Positions 7,909 to 16,124 of a stretch of DNA of 64,000 bases are shown here, one piece after another. The number at the start of each line of letters is the position of its first letter. Positions within the stretch are counted from its first letter, which is position 1. A model generated the notes under the pieces. The model worked only from the letters and a program-made list of their open reading frames with translations. It made no database searches and was not told the DNA's origin. The translations under genes and the position numbers were made by a program. This stretch comes from Streptomyces violaceorubidus (GTDB lineage: Bacteria > Actinomycetota > Actinomycetes > Streptomycetales > Streptomycetaceae). Location of the stretch: NCBI RefSeq assembly GCF_000717995.1, contig NZ_JODM01000002.1, positions 372,001 to 436,000 of the forward strand, given 5' to 3'.

Positions 7909-9264
7909 ATGACTGGTACGCCAGACGAAACCCCCACCAACACCTTCGCCCCGGGCGGACGGCGCAGGCACCGCAAGGCGAGAGTGAGCCGCATCGGCGC
8001 ACGCCGGGCCCTCGTGCTCGCCATGGCCGTGCCCGTGGCCTCCGCCACGCTGGCCGGCACGTCCGCCTTCGCCGCCGACGACGGCGCCCCGCAGGCCCGG
8101 GGTGTCTCGGTCGACGACCTCGCCGCCGACGACGCGCAGCTGGTGAAGAACCTCGACGAGCGCCTCGCCGACGCGCGTCTGGGCACCGACGTCAGCGGCG
8201 TCGTGCTCGACGCCGACTCGGACACCGCCCTGTGGGACCACAACGGCTCCACCGCGCTCATGCCGGCCTCCAACGCCAAGCTCGTCACGGCCACCACGGC
8301 CCTGACGCTGCTGGGCGCGAACCACGAGTTCACCACCAAGGTCGTGTACGGCGAGGGCACCCTCACCCTCGTCGGCGGCGGTGACCGCACCCTGACGAGC
8401 GAGGACGTCGCCGAGCTGGCCAGGACGGCCGCCGACGGGCTCCGGGCTGCGGGCCGGACCGACGTCCAGGTCCGGGTGGACGACAGCCTGTTCGCCGACC
8501 CGAGCCTCGCCGAGGGCTGGAACGAGGGCTACTACCCCACCGAGGTCGCACCGGTGCGTTCGCTCGTCGTCGACGGCGCCGCCGTCCAGGACACCTCGAT
8601 CGACGCGGGCAAGGTCTTCGCGAAGAAGCTCGCCGCCGAGGGCGTCACCGTCACCGGCGAGGTGGCCCGCGCGACGGCGAAGCAGTCCGACGTCCCGGTG
8701 GCGCAGCACAAGTCGGCGCCGCTGTCCGAGGTCGTCAAGAAGATGCTCAAGACCAGCGACAACAACATCGCCGAGACCCTGCTGCGGATGACCGCCGTGG
8801 AGCTGGGCAAGCCGGGGACCTTCGAGGCCGGCACCGCGCTGGTCCGCCAGGTGCTCAGCTCGTACGGCATCTCCCTCGACAACTTCGAGATGTACGACGG
8901 CAGCGGCCTCTCCCGGGCCGACCGCATCCCGGCGGCGACGCTGGCGCAGCTCCTGGACGCGATCACGGAGTCCCCCGCCCTGGGCTCGATCCTGGAGGGA
9001 CTGCCGGTCGCGGGCGAGGCCGGGGCGAGCCTCGGCCCGGAGTGGGGACGCTTCGACGACCCCAACTCCCAGTGCGCCGTCGGCAAGGTGCAGGCGAAGA
9101 CCGGCACGCTCACCGGAGCGATCGCCCTGAGCGGTGTCACCCGCACCGACGACGGCGACTGGCGGATCTTCTCCTTCATCGAGAACAACTCGACGGCCGC
9201 CCCGAGCGACATCAAGGACGCCTTGGACGGCCTCGCGGCGACCGTGAACGGCTGCTGGGCCTGA
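7909..9264 (+). CDS. dacB: Secreted D-alanyl-D-alanine carboxypeptidase/endopeptidase, PBP4 (peptidase S13)
   Basis: A 451-residue penicillin-binding protein. Residues about 30-55 are a signal peptide (ARRALVLAMAVPVASATLAG, cleavage near AFA-AD). The three active-site motifs of the class are present: PASNAK (Ser121, Lys124), SDN (Ser283-Asn285) and KTG (Lys397-Gly399). The long insertion between the first two motifs, including FADPSLAEGWNEGYY, is the S13 hallmark. The protein trims D-alanine from peptidoglycan stem peptides or cleaves cross-links outside the membrane. Monocistronic: the next gene is convergent. The first ATG is used although its SD is poor. A later start would shorten the basic n-region. 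Confidence 0.92.
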   Translation: MTGTPDETPTNTFAPGGRRRHRKARVSRIGARRALVLAMAVPVASATLAGTSAFAADDGAPQARGVSVDDLAADDAQLVKNLDERLADARLGTDVSGVVLDADSDTALWDHNGSTALMPASNAKLVTATTALTLLGANHEFTTKVVYGEGTLTLVGGGDRTLTSEDVAELARTAADGLRAAGRTDVQVRVDDSLFADPSLAEGWNEGYYPTEVAPVRSLVVDGAAVQDTSIDAGKVFAKKLAAEGVTVTGEVARATAKQSDVPVAQHKSAPLSEVVKKMLKTSDNNIAETLLRMTAVELGKPGTFEAGTALVRQVLSSYGISLDNFEMYDGSGLSRADRIPAATLAQLLDAITESPALGSILEGLPVAGEAGASLGPEWGRFDDPNSQCAVGKVQAKTGTLTGAIALSGVTRTDDGDWRIFSFIENNSTAAPSDIKDALDGLAATVNGCWA

Positions 9265-9328
9265 CCCGTCGCAGGTGACGGAGCGTGGAGATCCGGTGAA
9301 GGTCCCCGGGGGCAGACGGGCTGCCCCG

Positions 9329-9772
9329 TCAGTCCACCCGGACGGAACACTCGAACCACACGACCTTGCCGGGCTCCCGCTCCGTCACGCCCCACTCGTC
9401 CGCCACCTCCGACACCAGCAGCAGCCCGCGCCCGCCCTCGTCCGACCCGTCCGGACCCAGGGGTACGGCCGGTACCCCGCCCCCGCTGTCGTGGACCTCG
9501 ACGCGTACGCCGTCCCCGCAGGGCAGCGGCCACAGCCGCAGCAGGAAGCCCCGGCCGGGCGGTACGCCGTGCACCAGGGCGTTGGTCGCCAGTTCACTGA
9601 CGCAGAGCAGCACGTCGTCCGCGCGCCCGCGCACTCCCCAGTCGGCGAGCGTCTCCCTCGCGAACGCCCGCGCGGCGGGGACGGACCGGCGCTCACGGCG
9701 GTAGAAGCGCTCACGTGGGGACGAGGGTGGAGTTTCGTTGTTCACATGACGAGGGTCACGCTCCGTGGTCAT
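9329..9772 (-). CDS. Anti-sigma-factor-like ATP-binding protein (HATPase_c, RsbW type)
   Basis: A 147-residue single-domain GHKL ATPase. The N box is SELATNALVHG, the G1 box is EVHDSGGGVP and the G2 region is GGRGLLLVSEVADEWGV, all in the order seen in RsbW/SpoIIAB-like anti-sigma kinases of Streptomyces. It is transcribed divergently from an XRE regulator plus DUF397 gene; this trio is a recurring unit in streptomycetes. Presumed role: binding and perhaps phosphorylating a partner switch protein, or sequestering a regulator. Start uncertain: ATG at 9772 (chosen) lacks a clear ribosome site, and a GTG at 9745 with an upstream GGAGCG is possible. Confidence 0.85.
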   Translation of the reverse strand: MTTERDPRHVNNETPPSSPRERFYRRERRSVPAARAFARETLADWGVRGRADDVLLCVSELATNALVHGVPPGRGFLLRLWPLPCGDGVRVEVHDSGGGVPAVPLGPDGSDEGGRGLLLVSEVADEWGVTEREPGKVVWFECSVRVD

Positions 9773-9857
9773 GATGGGGCAGTGCGCATGGCCGTACAGG
9801 CGGTCTGTACGGGTGCGCGATGGTGAACGTACGCGCGCGGGTGGGGAGTTCGACCTC

Positions 9858-10676
9858 ATGGGCACCACGACACGGAGGAACGCCTCCGCGATGAAGATGG
9901 TGGGCGCGCTGCTCGCCCTCTACCGGCAGGCGGCGGGGCACACCCAACGGTCCCTGGGCGAACGCTTCGTCATCGGCGAGCAGCAGATCGCCTCGATCGA
10001 ACAGGGCCGCCGCCCCCTGAAGCCGGATCTCGCCGAGCAGCTCGACGAACTCCTGGGGACCAAGGGGGCGTTGTCGATTGCCCTGAGCAAGATGCCGGAG
10101 GTGGATCTGGTCCCGCTGTGGGCGGAGGAGTTCCTGGACCGGGAGCGGGAGGCCATCGCCATCTCCGTCTACGACAATTTGGCCGTGCCCGGCCAGCTCC
10201 AGACGGAGGGTTACGCGCGAGCGGTCTTCCGCAGCCGCGTTCCCGTTTACGAGGCGGACGAGATTGAACTGCGGGTGGCGACCCGCATGGACCGCCAGGA
10301 GATCCTGCATCGCAAAGTGCCGCCCACCACCAGCTTCGTAATCTGGGAAGCCGCCCTGCGAGACCGACTGGGTGGCAGGGAGGTCTACGCAGAACAGATT
10401 CAGAAGCTGCGCGAACACGCGGAGATGCCGGGGATCACGCTCCAAGTACTGCCGCTCGGACGCACTTCGCATGCCGGACTCGACGGAGCGTTCGTTCTGA
10501 TGGAGACGCCCGAGTACCAGCGGCTCGCCTACATGGAGACCCAGCGTGGCAGCCAGCTGATCGCCGACCCCGAGGGGGTGGGGATCCTGACTCAGAAGTA
10601 TGCGATGCTGCGGACGCAGGCCCTCAACACCGAGGAATCAAGGGCCCTGTTGGACCGTCTTCTGGGAGAAGCATGA
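9858..10676 (+). CDS. XRE-family regulator with DUF5753 sensor domain
   Basis: A 272-residue protein. The N-terminal HTH_31 (ALLALYRQAAGHTQRSLGERFVIGEQQIASIEQGRRP) is followed by a DUF5753 domain (DLVPLWAEEFLDREREA, YDNLAVPGQLQTEGYARAVF, TSFVIWEAALRDRLGG, ITLQVLPLGRTSHAGLDGAFVLMETPE). This architecture belongs to the BldB-pathway-associated regulators that Streptomyces carries in dozens, usually paired with a DUF397 protein. GGGGAG ten bases before the ATG decides the start over longer frames. The stop overlaps the next ATG. A role in development or secondary metabolism control is inferred from family knowledge only. Confidence 0.88.
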   Translation: MGTTTRRNASAMKMVGALLALYRQAAGHTQRSLGERFVIGEQQIASIEQGRRPLKPDLAEQLDELLGTKGALSIALSKMPEVDLVPLWAEEFLDREREAIAISVYDNLAVPGQLQTEGYARAVFRSRVPVYEADEIELRVATRMDRQEILHRKVPPTTSFVIWEAALRDRLGGREVYAEQIQKLREHAEMPGITLQVLPLGRTSHAGLDGAFVLMETPEYQRLAYMETQRGSQLIADPEGVGILTQKYAMLRTQALNTEESRALLDRLLGEA

Positions 10677-10846
10677 GCGACACCGCACTCGAGTGGTTCA
10701 AGTCGACCTACAGCGGCAGCGAAGGCGGGCAGTGCGTCGAGGTCGCCGTCGAACCCACCGCCATCCACATCCGCGACTCCAAAGCCCCGCAGGGACACCT
10801 CACCGTCGGACCAGACGCCTGGGCCGCGTTCCTCGGGGCCCGGTGA
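10673..10846 (+). CDS. DUF397 small protein
   Basis: A 57-residue protein with the compact DUF397 signature: LEWFKSTYSGSEGGQCVEVA, IHIRDSKAPQGHLTVGPDAWAAF. It is translationally coupled to the XRE/DUF5753 regulator by an ATGA overlap. Known family behaviour is direct interaction with the partner regulator, often antagonising it, so this pair likely forms a toxin-antitoxin-like or switch module. Its 3' end overlaps the convergent carboxylesterase gene by 47 bases, so transcripts of the two would be antisense there. Confidence 0.85.
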   Translation: MSDTALEWFKSTYSGSEGGQCVEVAVEPTAIHIRDSKAPQGHLTVGPDAWAAFLGAR

Positions 10847-12308
10847 CGTCGGCCTTCCACAGGTCGTACTCCGCGTCGAGCGGGCCGACGGCCGTGTGCG
10901 GGGCGCCGTCCCCGAAGACCCGCACGGGGTGGGTGGCGTCCCAGGGGGCCCAGCCGGGGTCGCCGGTCTCGGCGAAGCGGACCCACGCCCCGTGCATCGC
11001 GTCGGCCAGCTCCTGCGGCGCTCCCTGGCCCGCGAGCCTGCGCGCGTCGGGCCCGTCGCCGGAGTCGAAGACGAAGCCCAGTTCCAGGGCGTGGCAGGCG
11101 CCGAGGTCGGGCAGGTTGGACGGCCAGGCGAACTCGTAGAGATGCGAGGATCCGGGCCGCGCGTCGGCCAGGCGGTGCATCGGGATGCGCAGCAGGTGGT
11201 CGGTGACCAGCTGGCCCACGGTCTCGGCGGCCCCCGCGTCGGGGCGCAGCGCGCGGTAGCCGCGGAGCACCTCATTGCCGCAGTGGCAGCGGGCTCGGGC
11301 GCCCGCGAGGGCCACCGCGCCGAGCCGGTCGACGCGTTCGACGAGCCCGCCGGGGACCAGCCAGAGCCGGTACTCGTCGCGGGTCCAGCCCATCATGAGG
11401 TCCACGCCCCGTGCCGCGTCGCCGTCGACGAGCGCCTCCAGCGGGTCGCGGGGCAGCACGTCGCCGTCGACGACGAGGCCGAAGCCGGGACCGCCTAGCA
11501 CGGGGCTGCTGAACCTGCCCACCTCGGCCTGGACCCGCAGCAGCTGGTCGCGGTCGGCGGCGGCGAAGGCCTCGGCGGTGGCGGGGATCTTCAGGCGGGA
11601 GGCCATGCGGCGGACCATGCGCCGCACCTTGTCCCGGTCAAAGGCCTCGGGTGCGCCGCTCTGGAGCACGGCCCGCCGGAACAGGCCCTGGGCCGCCGGT
11701 GCGGCGAGGAGCGCGCCGGTGCTGATGGCGCCCGCGGACTGGCCGGCGACGGTGACCCGGTCGGGGTCGCCGCCGAAGGCCGCGATGCAGTCCCGCACCC
11801 ACTGGAGGGCGGCGATCTGGTCGCGGAGGCCGGCGTTGGCGGGGGCGTCCGGGAACAGGCCGTAGCCCTCCACTCCCAGTCGGTAGTTGATCGACACGCA
11901 GACCACGCCGTCCCGGGCGAAGGTGTGGCCGTCGTAGACCGGTACGGCGGAGGATCCCCTGGTCAGGGCGCCGCCGTGCAGCCAGACCAGGACCGGCAGA
12001 CGGGCGCCGGGGCCGGGCTCGGGGGTCCAGACGTTGAGGTTGAGGCAGTCGTCGCCGGGGATCGCGGGATCGGAGAGGTACCGGGCGAAGGCCTCGGAGT
12101 ACGGCGGTTTGGGCGCCGTGGGACCGAAGGAGCCCGCGTCGCGGACGCCGTCCCAGGGCTCGGGAGGTACGGGCGGGCGGAACCGGCCCGGTCCGAAGGG
12201 GGGCGCCGCGTAGGGGATGCCCCGGAACACGGCGACGCCGTGCTCGTACCTGCCGCGTACCGCGCCGTGAACCGTCCTGACCACGGGGTTCGTCTGGCCT
12301 GACCGCAT
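10800..12308 (-). CDS. Type-B carboxylesterase (para-nitrobenzyl-esterase-like)
   Basis: A 502-residue alpha/beta hydrolase of the carboxylesterase/cholinesterase family. Signatures: FRGIPYAAPPFGPGRFRPP, EDCLNLNVW-like DDCLNLNVWTP, the oxyanion HGGA, the nucleophile elbow GQSAGA (Ser191), and GACHALELGFVF around the catalytic His. It hydrolyses carboxylic esters; no signal peptide, so probably cytoplasmic. The C-terminal 16 or so codons overlap the end of the convergent DUF397 gene, and the tail (GPRGTRPRRLVRR) is arginine-rich and may be extended by loss of an earlier stop. ATG with upstream GAAGGG. Substrate cannot be predicted. Confidence 0.9.
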   Translation of the reverse strand: MRSGQTNPVVRTVHGAVRGRYEHGVAVFRGIPYAAPPFGPGRFRPPVPPEPWDGVRDAGSFGPTAPKPPYSEAFARYLSDPAIPGDDCLNLNVWTPEPGPGARLPVLVWLHGGALTRGSSAVPVYDGHTFARDGVVCVSINYRLGVEGYGLFPDAPANAGLRDQIAALQWVRDCIAAFGGDPDRVTVAGQSAGAISTGALLAAPAAQGLFRRAVLQSGAPEAFDRDKVRRMVRRMASRLKIPATAEAFAAADRDQLLRVQAEVGRFSSPVLGGPGFGLVVDGDVLPRDPLEALVDGDAARGVDLMMGWTRDEYRLWLVPGGLVERVDRLGAVALAGARARCHCGNEVLRGYRALRPDAGAAETVGQLVTDHLLRIPMHRLADARPGSSHLYEFAWPSNLPDLGACHALELGFVFDSGDGPDARRLAGQGAPQELADAMHGAWVRFAETGDPGWAPWDATHPVRVFGDGAPHTAVGPLDAEYDLWKADVTGPRGTRPRRLVRR

Positions 12309-12452
12309 GCGCCCACCAGCCCTTCGCCGCACTCTCGTACCGCTCAACGCTCAGCGCCGGGCCGCCCTGATCTATTCCGGGACGCCCTCGGGGTCGCGGC
12401 TGGGGGACAATGGAGGTCACGCGGGCCGCATCGTGCCACCGAGGAGGCTGCC

Positions 12453-12767
12453 GTGACGGACGCACCCGTGAGAATCGCCGAGGCCGACGGACGGCGGGCG
12501 GTGCTGGCCTTCTCCGGGGACCTGGACGCCCCCGCGCTGGGCCTGCTGGAGGAGCTGCTCCTCGACCCGCGGCTGCGGGAGCCGGGGGCCTGGACCCTGG
12601 AGATGAGCGGCCTGGAGCACATCGATCTGGCCTGCGCCTACGCTCTGCTGCGGACGGTGACCCGGACGCCGGAGCCGGTCGCCCTCACCGTGCGCGGAGC
12701 CCGCCCGTCCGTGCACCGGACGCTGCGGCAGGCGGGGCTGGACACGGTGGCCGCCTTCACGGCGTAG
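12453..12767 (+). CDS. STAS-domain (anti-sigma-factor antagonist-like) protein lacking the phospho-serine
   Basis: A 104-residue STAS protein of the SpoIIAA/RsbV fold: RRAVLAFSGDLDAPALGLLEELL at the N-terminus, then WTLEMSGLEHIDLACAYALL, and VRGARPSVHRTLRQAGLDTV. In canonical antagonists the loop reads DSSG, with the first Ser phosphorylated by an anti-sigma kinase. Here it is DLAC, so regulation by serine phosphorylation seems impossible and it may act as a constitutive binder. GTG start with GAGGAGG upstream. The HATPase_c protein 2.7 kb away is a conceivable partner, but this is inference from fold only. Confidence 0.85.
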   Translation: MTDAPVRIAEADGRRAVLAFSGDLDAPALGLLEELLLDPRLREPGAWTLEMSGLEHIDLACAYALLRTVTRTPEPVALTVRGARPSVHRTLRQAGLDTVAAFTA

Positions 12768-12791
12768 CGGGGTCAGCCGCCCACGTCCACG

Positions 12792-13076
12792 TGGTGGTCG
12801 GGGGCGCCGTCGCCGAACGGCATCCGGCTGCTCCTGGACACCGAGGAGTCCGTCCGCTCCTTCACCCCCGGTGGGGAACCGCCGGCCGGTGGCGGACGGC
12901 ACTCGCTCGCCCTGCTGTGCGACACGCCCGCCGAGGTGGACGCCTTCTACACGGAGCTGACGGGTGCCGGCTGCCACGGCGAGCGGACGCTCTGGGACGC
13001 CCCCTGGGGGCAGCGCTACGCCGTCGTCGGCGACCCGGACGGCCACGGCGTGGCCCTGTTCGCGCCGTCGGCCTGA
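12792..13076 (+). pseudogene. C-terminal half of a VOC/glyoxalase-family gene
   Basis: Directly after the STAS stop codon, in the same frame, the sequence encodes GAPSPNGIRLLLDTEES, SLALLCDTPAEVDAFYTELTGAG and [22 protein letters not shown], then a stop. This is the second beta-alpha-beta-beta-beta module of a glyoxalase/bleomycin-resistance (VOC) protein, with its Asp-Pro-Asp-Gly-His-Gly end. The first module with the other metal ligand is absent, and no ATG, GTG or TTG occurs in frame between the STAS stop and the homologous part. Its end overlaps the convergent AraC gene, a common neighbour of VOC genes. I call it a decayed remnant. Confidence 0.75.
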
Positions 13077-13786
13077 CTCCGGCCCGATCCGGACGGGGCC
13101 CGCCGACCGCCCAGGAGCTCGGCGGGCGGCAGGCCCGCGAGCTCGCGTACGTCCCGCGTCAGGTGCGCCTGGTCCGCGAAGCCGGTCCGGGCGGCCGTCT
13201 CGGCGAGGGGCGTGCCCTCCCGGGCCAGGGCGAGGGCGCGTTGCAGGCGCAGGACGCGGGCCAGCGTCTTGGGTCCGTAGCCGAAGGCCGCCAGGCAGTG
13301 CCGGTGCAGCGTACGGGCCGTGATGCCGAGCGCGTCGGCGGTCGCGGCGACCGGGCGGCCCGCGTCCAGGGCGGCGACGATCCGGCCCGGCAGCGGGTCG
13401 GGCGGTCCGGTCTCGGCGGCGCGGCTCAGGGCGGCCTCCTCCAGGCCGGTCGCCGGGTCGGGGGCCGCGTTCACCCGGGCGGCCAGGCGCCGGGCGCGGG
13501 TGGCCGGCCAGAGGTCGGTGAGGTCGACGCGCCGGTCGCGCAGTGCCTCGGCGGGGACGCCCAGCAGGGCGGGCGCGGTGCCGGGGTGGAAGCGGACACC
13601 GGCCCAGGTGCCCGGGGCGCCGTCGGTGACGTGGGCGCGGGTGTCGGGGCCCGCGACCAGCAGCCGGCCGTCGTACCAGAGCAGGTCCATGCAGCCGTCG
13701 GGAAGGACCCGCACGGGGCCGTCCCCGGTCGGGGTGTTGGTCCACACGACCGCGCCGGCCAGCCGGGACGCCCGCTGCGCGTACAC
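13016..13786 (-). CDS. AraC-family regulator with DUF6597-type N-terminal domain
   Basis: A 256-residue regulator. The N-terminal half ([42 protein letters not shown]) matches the DUF6597 domain found before HTH_18 in actinobacterial regulators. The C-terminal HTH_18 is at about 145-225 ([67 protein letters not shown]). Such genes usually sit beside a VOC protein; here the convergent neighbour is the broken VOC fragment, which it overlaps by 61 bases, so its original partner or target may be lost. GTG start; ribosome site weak. Confidence 0.85.
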   Translation of the reverse strand: MYAQRASRLAGAVVWTNTPTGDGPVRVLPDGCMDLLWYDGRLLVAGPDTRAHVTDGAPGTWAGVRFHPGTAPALLGVPAEALRDRRVDLTDLWPATRARRLAARVNAAPDPATGLEEAALSRAAETGPPDPLPGRIVAALDAGRPVAATADALGITARTLHRHCLAAFGYGPKTLARVLRLQRALALAREGTPLAETAARTGFADQAHLTRDVRELAGLPPAELLGGRRAPSGSGRSQADGANRATPWPSGSPTTA

Positions 13787-13796
13787 GGGTGCCAGG

Positions 13797-14735
13797 TTAC
13801 GCCGGGCCCCGGGTCCGGTACTCCTGCGGGCTGACGCCGTACTCCCGCTTGAAGGCGGTGGACAGGGCGAACGCGCTGCCGTAGCCGACCCGGCGGGCGA
13901 TCGCGGCGAGGGTGTCCTCGGTGTCCCGCAGCCGGTCGGCGGCCAGGGCGAGGCGCCAGCCGGTGAGGTACCCCATGGGCGGTTCGCCGACCAGGTCGGT
14001 GAAGCGCCGGGCGAGCGCGGCGCGGGAGACCCCGGCCTCGGCGGCGAGGGACGCGACGGTCCAGGGGTGCGCCGGGTCGTCCTGGAGCAGCCGCAGCACC
14101 CGGCCGACGACCGGGTCGCCCATCGCCCGGTACCAGGCCGGTGCCTCGGCCGTGGGCCGGGCGAACCAGGCCCGCAACGCGGCGATGACCAGGAGGTCCA
14201 GGAGCCGGTCCAGGACCACCTCCTGGCCCGGCTCGTCCCGCGTGACCTCCGTCGTCAGCAGCGGGGTGAGGGGGTTGTCCCACGCGGCGGAGGTGAGGGA
14301 CAGCAGCGGCGGCAGCGCGTCGAGGAGGCGTCCGCCGATCTCGCCGCGGACCAGGTAGGTGCCGATGAGGAGGACCGCCTCGCCGTCGGGGCGGTCGCCC
14401 CAGGTGCGTACGCCGAGGTCCATCGAGCCGTTGAGAGGGCGTCCGTCGGGGTAACTGCACACGCCGCCCGGCAGGATGACCGCCTGCGGGGCGGTGGCGG
14501 GGTCGTCGGCGCACACGTACGGGTCGGGGCCGCGCGCGATGGCCAGGTCACCGGGCCCCAGGCGCAGCCGCTCCCCCGCGTCGGGCAGGATCCAGGCGTC
14601 GCCGCGGACCATCAGCATCACGGTCAGCGGCGCCCCGTCCTCGATACGCACGGCCCAGGGCGGGTCGAAGCAGGCACGGATCATGAAGGCGCCGCGGGCC
14701 CGGGGACCCTCCAGAAGTCCGGCGAGTGCGTCCAC
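13797..14735 (-). CDS. AraC-family transcriptional regulator with cupin_6 sensor
   Basis: A 312-residue regulator. The N-terminal cupin_6 domain ([51 protein letters not shown]) senses a small molecule. The C-terminal double HTH is at about 215-305 ([81 protein letters not shown] in outline). This subfamily normally controls an adjacent short-chain reductase or oxidoreductase, but none lies next to it here. It follows another regulator gene on its left with only ten bases between, so the two may be cotranscribed. Ligand unknown. Confidence 0.88.
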   Translation of the reverse strand: MDALAGLLEGPRARGAFMIRACFDPPWAVRIEDGAPLTVMLMVRGDAWILPDAGERLRLGPGDLAIARGPDPYVCADDPATAPQAVILPGGVCSYPDGRPLNGSMDLGVRTWGDRPDGEAVLLIGTYLVRGEIGGRLLDALPPLLSLTSAAWDNPLTPLLTTEVTRDEPGQEVVLDRLLDLLVIAALRAWFARPTAEAPAWYRAMGDPVVGRVLRLLQDDPAHPWTVASLAAEAGVSRAALARRFTDLVGEPPMGYLTGWRLALAADRLRDTEDTLAAIARRVGYGSAFALSTAFKREYGVSPQEYRTRGPA

Positions 14736-14818
14736 GGTGCCAGTGTCCCGGTCCGGCCCGTGGCCCGTTCACCGGGGGTGTCCCGGGCCTCCTCGCGCCG
14801 TCCGGCCGTGGCGTCCCG

Positions 14819-16024
14819 CTAGGAGGCCTCGGGCTTGTCGTGGCCGTGGCCGTGGCCGTGATCGTGGCCGCGGCCGTCGTCCTCGTGGTCGTGGTGGTTG
14901 TCGGGGTGGGCGCGGTGCGCCGGGGGCGGGCTCTTCGGGTGGGTGCGCAGACGGGCCGTGACGTCCTCGGGGGGCAGGAAGCGGGACCAGCGCTCGGGGA
15001 ACTCGGAGGGCATGTCGGGGTCGCCCTCGCCGTGCGCGGCGGTGCGGGCCACGTACTCGGCGACCTGGGCCTGGCGCAGCCGTTCGTTGGCCTCGCGGGC
15101 GGCGGCGGTCGCGGCGGCCGGCCACACCCGGTCGATGGCCGCGTTGACCGCGGCCCCCACGAGCACCGCGAACGCGGACACACCGATCCACAGCAGCACC
15201 GCCACGGGCGCGGCGAGCGAGCCGTAGATGGTCGGGCCCTCGACGGTGCTGGTGAGGTAGATGCGCAGCAGGAAGCTGCCCAGGACCCACATGGCGAGGG
15301 CGACCAGCGCGCCGGGGACGTCCTCGATCCACGGGGAGCGCACGGGCACCGACACGTGGTACAGCGTGGTCAGGAACGCCACCGACAGGATGATCACCAC
15401 CGGCCAGTACAGCACCTGGACGACCGTCGTCGACCAGGGCACGACCCGCACCACGGCGTCCGGTCCCGCCACCATCAGCGGCAGCGCGACCGAGCCGATC
15501 AGCAGGGCCACGATGAACAGCAGGAACGCCATCAGGCGGGTCCTGACGATGCCCCGGACGCCGTCGAGGCCGTACATCACGGTGATGGTGTCTATGAAGA
15601 CGTTCACCGCGCGGGAGCCCGACCACAGGGCGAACAGGAAGCCGATGGAGATCACGTCGGGCCGCCCGCCCTTCATCACGTCGTCCAGGATCGGCTCGGT
15701 GATCTGCTTGACGCCCTTCTCGGAGAGCACGGCGCGGGAGGCGTCCAGGATGTTTGCGCGCAGGCTCTCGGTGGTGTCGGCGCCGATCCAGGAGTCCACG
15801 TAACCGAGCAGGCCGAGGAGGCTCAGCAGCAGGGGCGGCACCGAGAGCAGGGTGAAGAACGCGGCCTCGGCGGCCAGGCCGAGGATGCGGTACTCCATGC
15901 ACGAGTTGACCGTGTCCTTGAGCAGCAGCCAGGCGGTCCTGCGTTTGGAGACGTTCCGGTACAGGACCCGGGCACGGTGGAGCCGGCCCGAGGGCCGTTC
16001 GGGGGAGTCACTTGCTGGCTGCAC
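14819..16024 (-). CDS. YihY/BrkB-family inner-membrane protein with His-rich C-terminal tail
   Basis: A 401-residue protein with six to seven membrane helices in the YihY/virulence-factor-BrkB fold: TAWLLLKDTVNSCMEYRILGLAAEAAFFTLLSVPPLLL in outline, then FLFALWSGSRAVNVFIDTITVMYG, RLMAFLLFIVALLIGSVALPL, and TIYGSLAAPVAVLLWIGVSAFAVLVGAAVNA. The function of the family is unsettled; transport or lipid-related roles are proposed. The cytoplasmic tail after about residue 370 is dominated by His, Asp and Gly (HDHGHGHGHDK) and could bind zinc, nickel or copper. GTG start, divergent from the AidB-type gene about 100 bases away. Confidence 0.88.
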   Translation of the reverse strand: MQPASDSPERPSGRLHRARVLYRNVSKRRTAWLLLKDTVNSCMEYRILGLAAEAAFFTLLSVPPLLLSLLGLLGYVDSWIGADTTESLRANILDASRAVLSEKGVKQITEPILDDVMKGGRPDVISIGFLFALWSGSRAVNVFIDTITVMYGLDGVRGIVRTRLMAFLLFIVALLIGSVALPLMVAGPDAVVRVVPWSTTVVQVLYWPVVIILSVAFLTTLYHVSVPVRSPWIEDVPGALVALAMWVLGSFLLRIYLTSTVEGPTIYGSLAAPVAVLLWIGVSAFAVLVGAAVNAAIDRVWPAAATAAAREANERLRQAQVAEYVARTAAHGEGDPDMPSEFPERWSRFLPPEDVTARLRTHPKSPPPAHRAHPDNHHDHEDDGRGHDHGHGHGHDKPEAS

Positions 16025-16124
16025 GCCCTAAAGGTATCCGGCGCCGGGGGTGCGACTCATCCGCGGAGGCCCGCCGCCGCGGTCCCGGCCCGCCGGGGTC
16101 CCGCGGCACGGTAGGTTCACGGTC

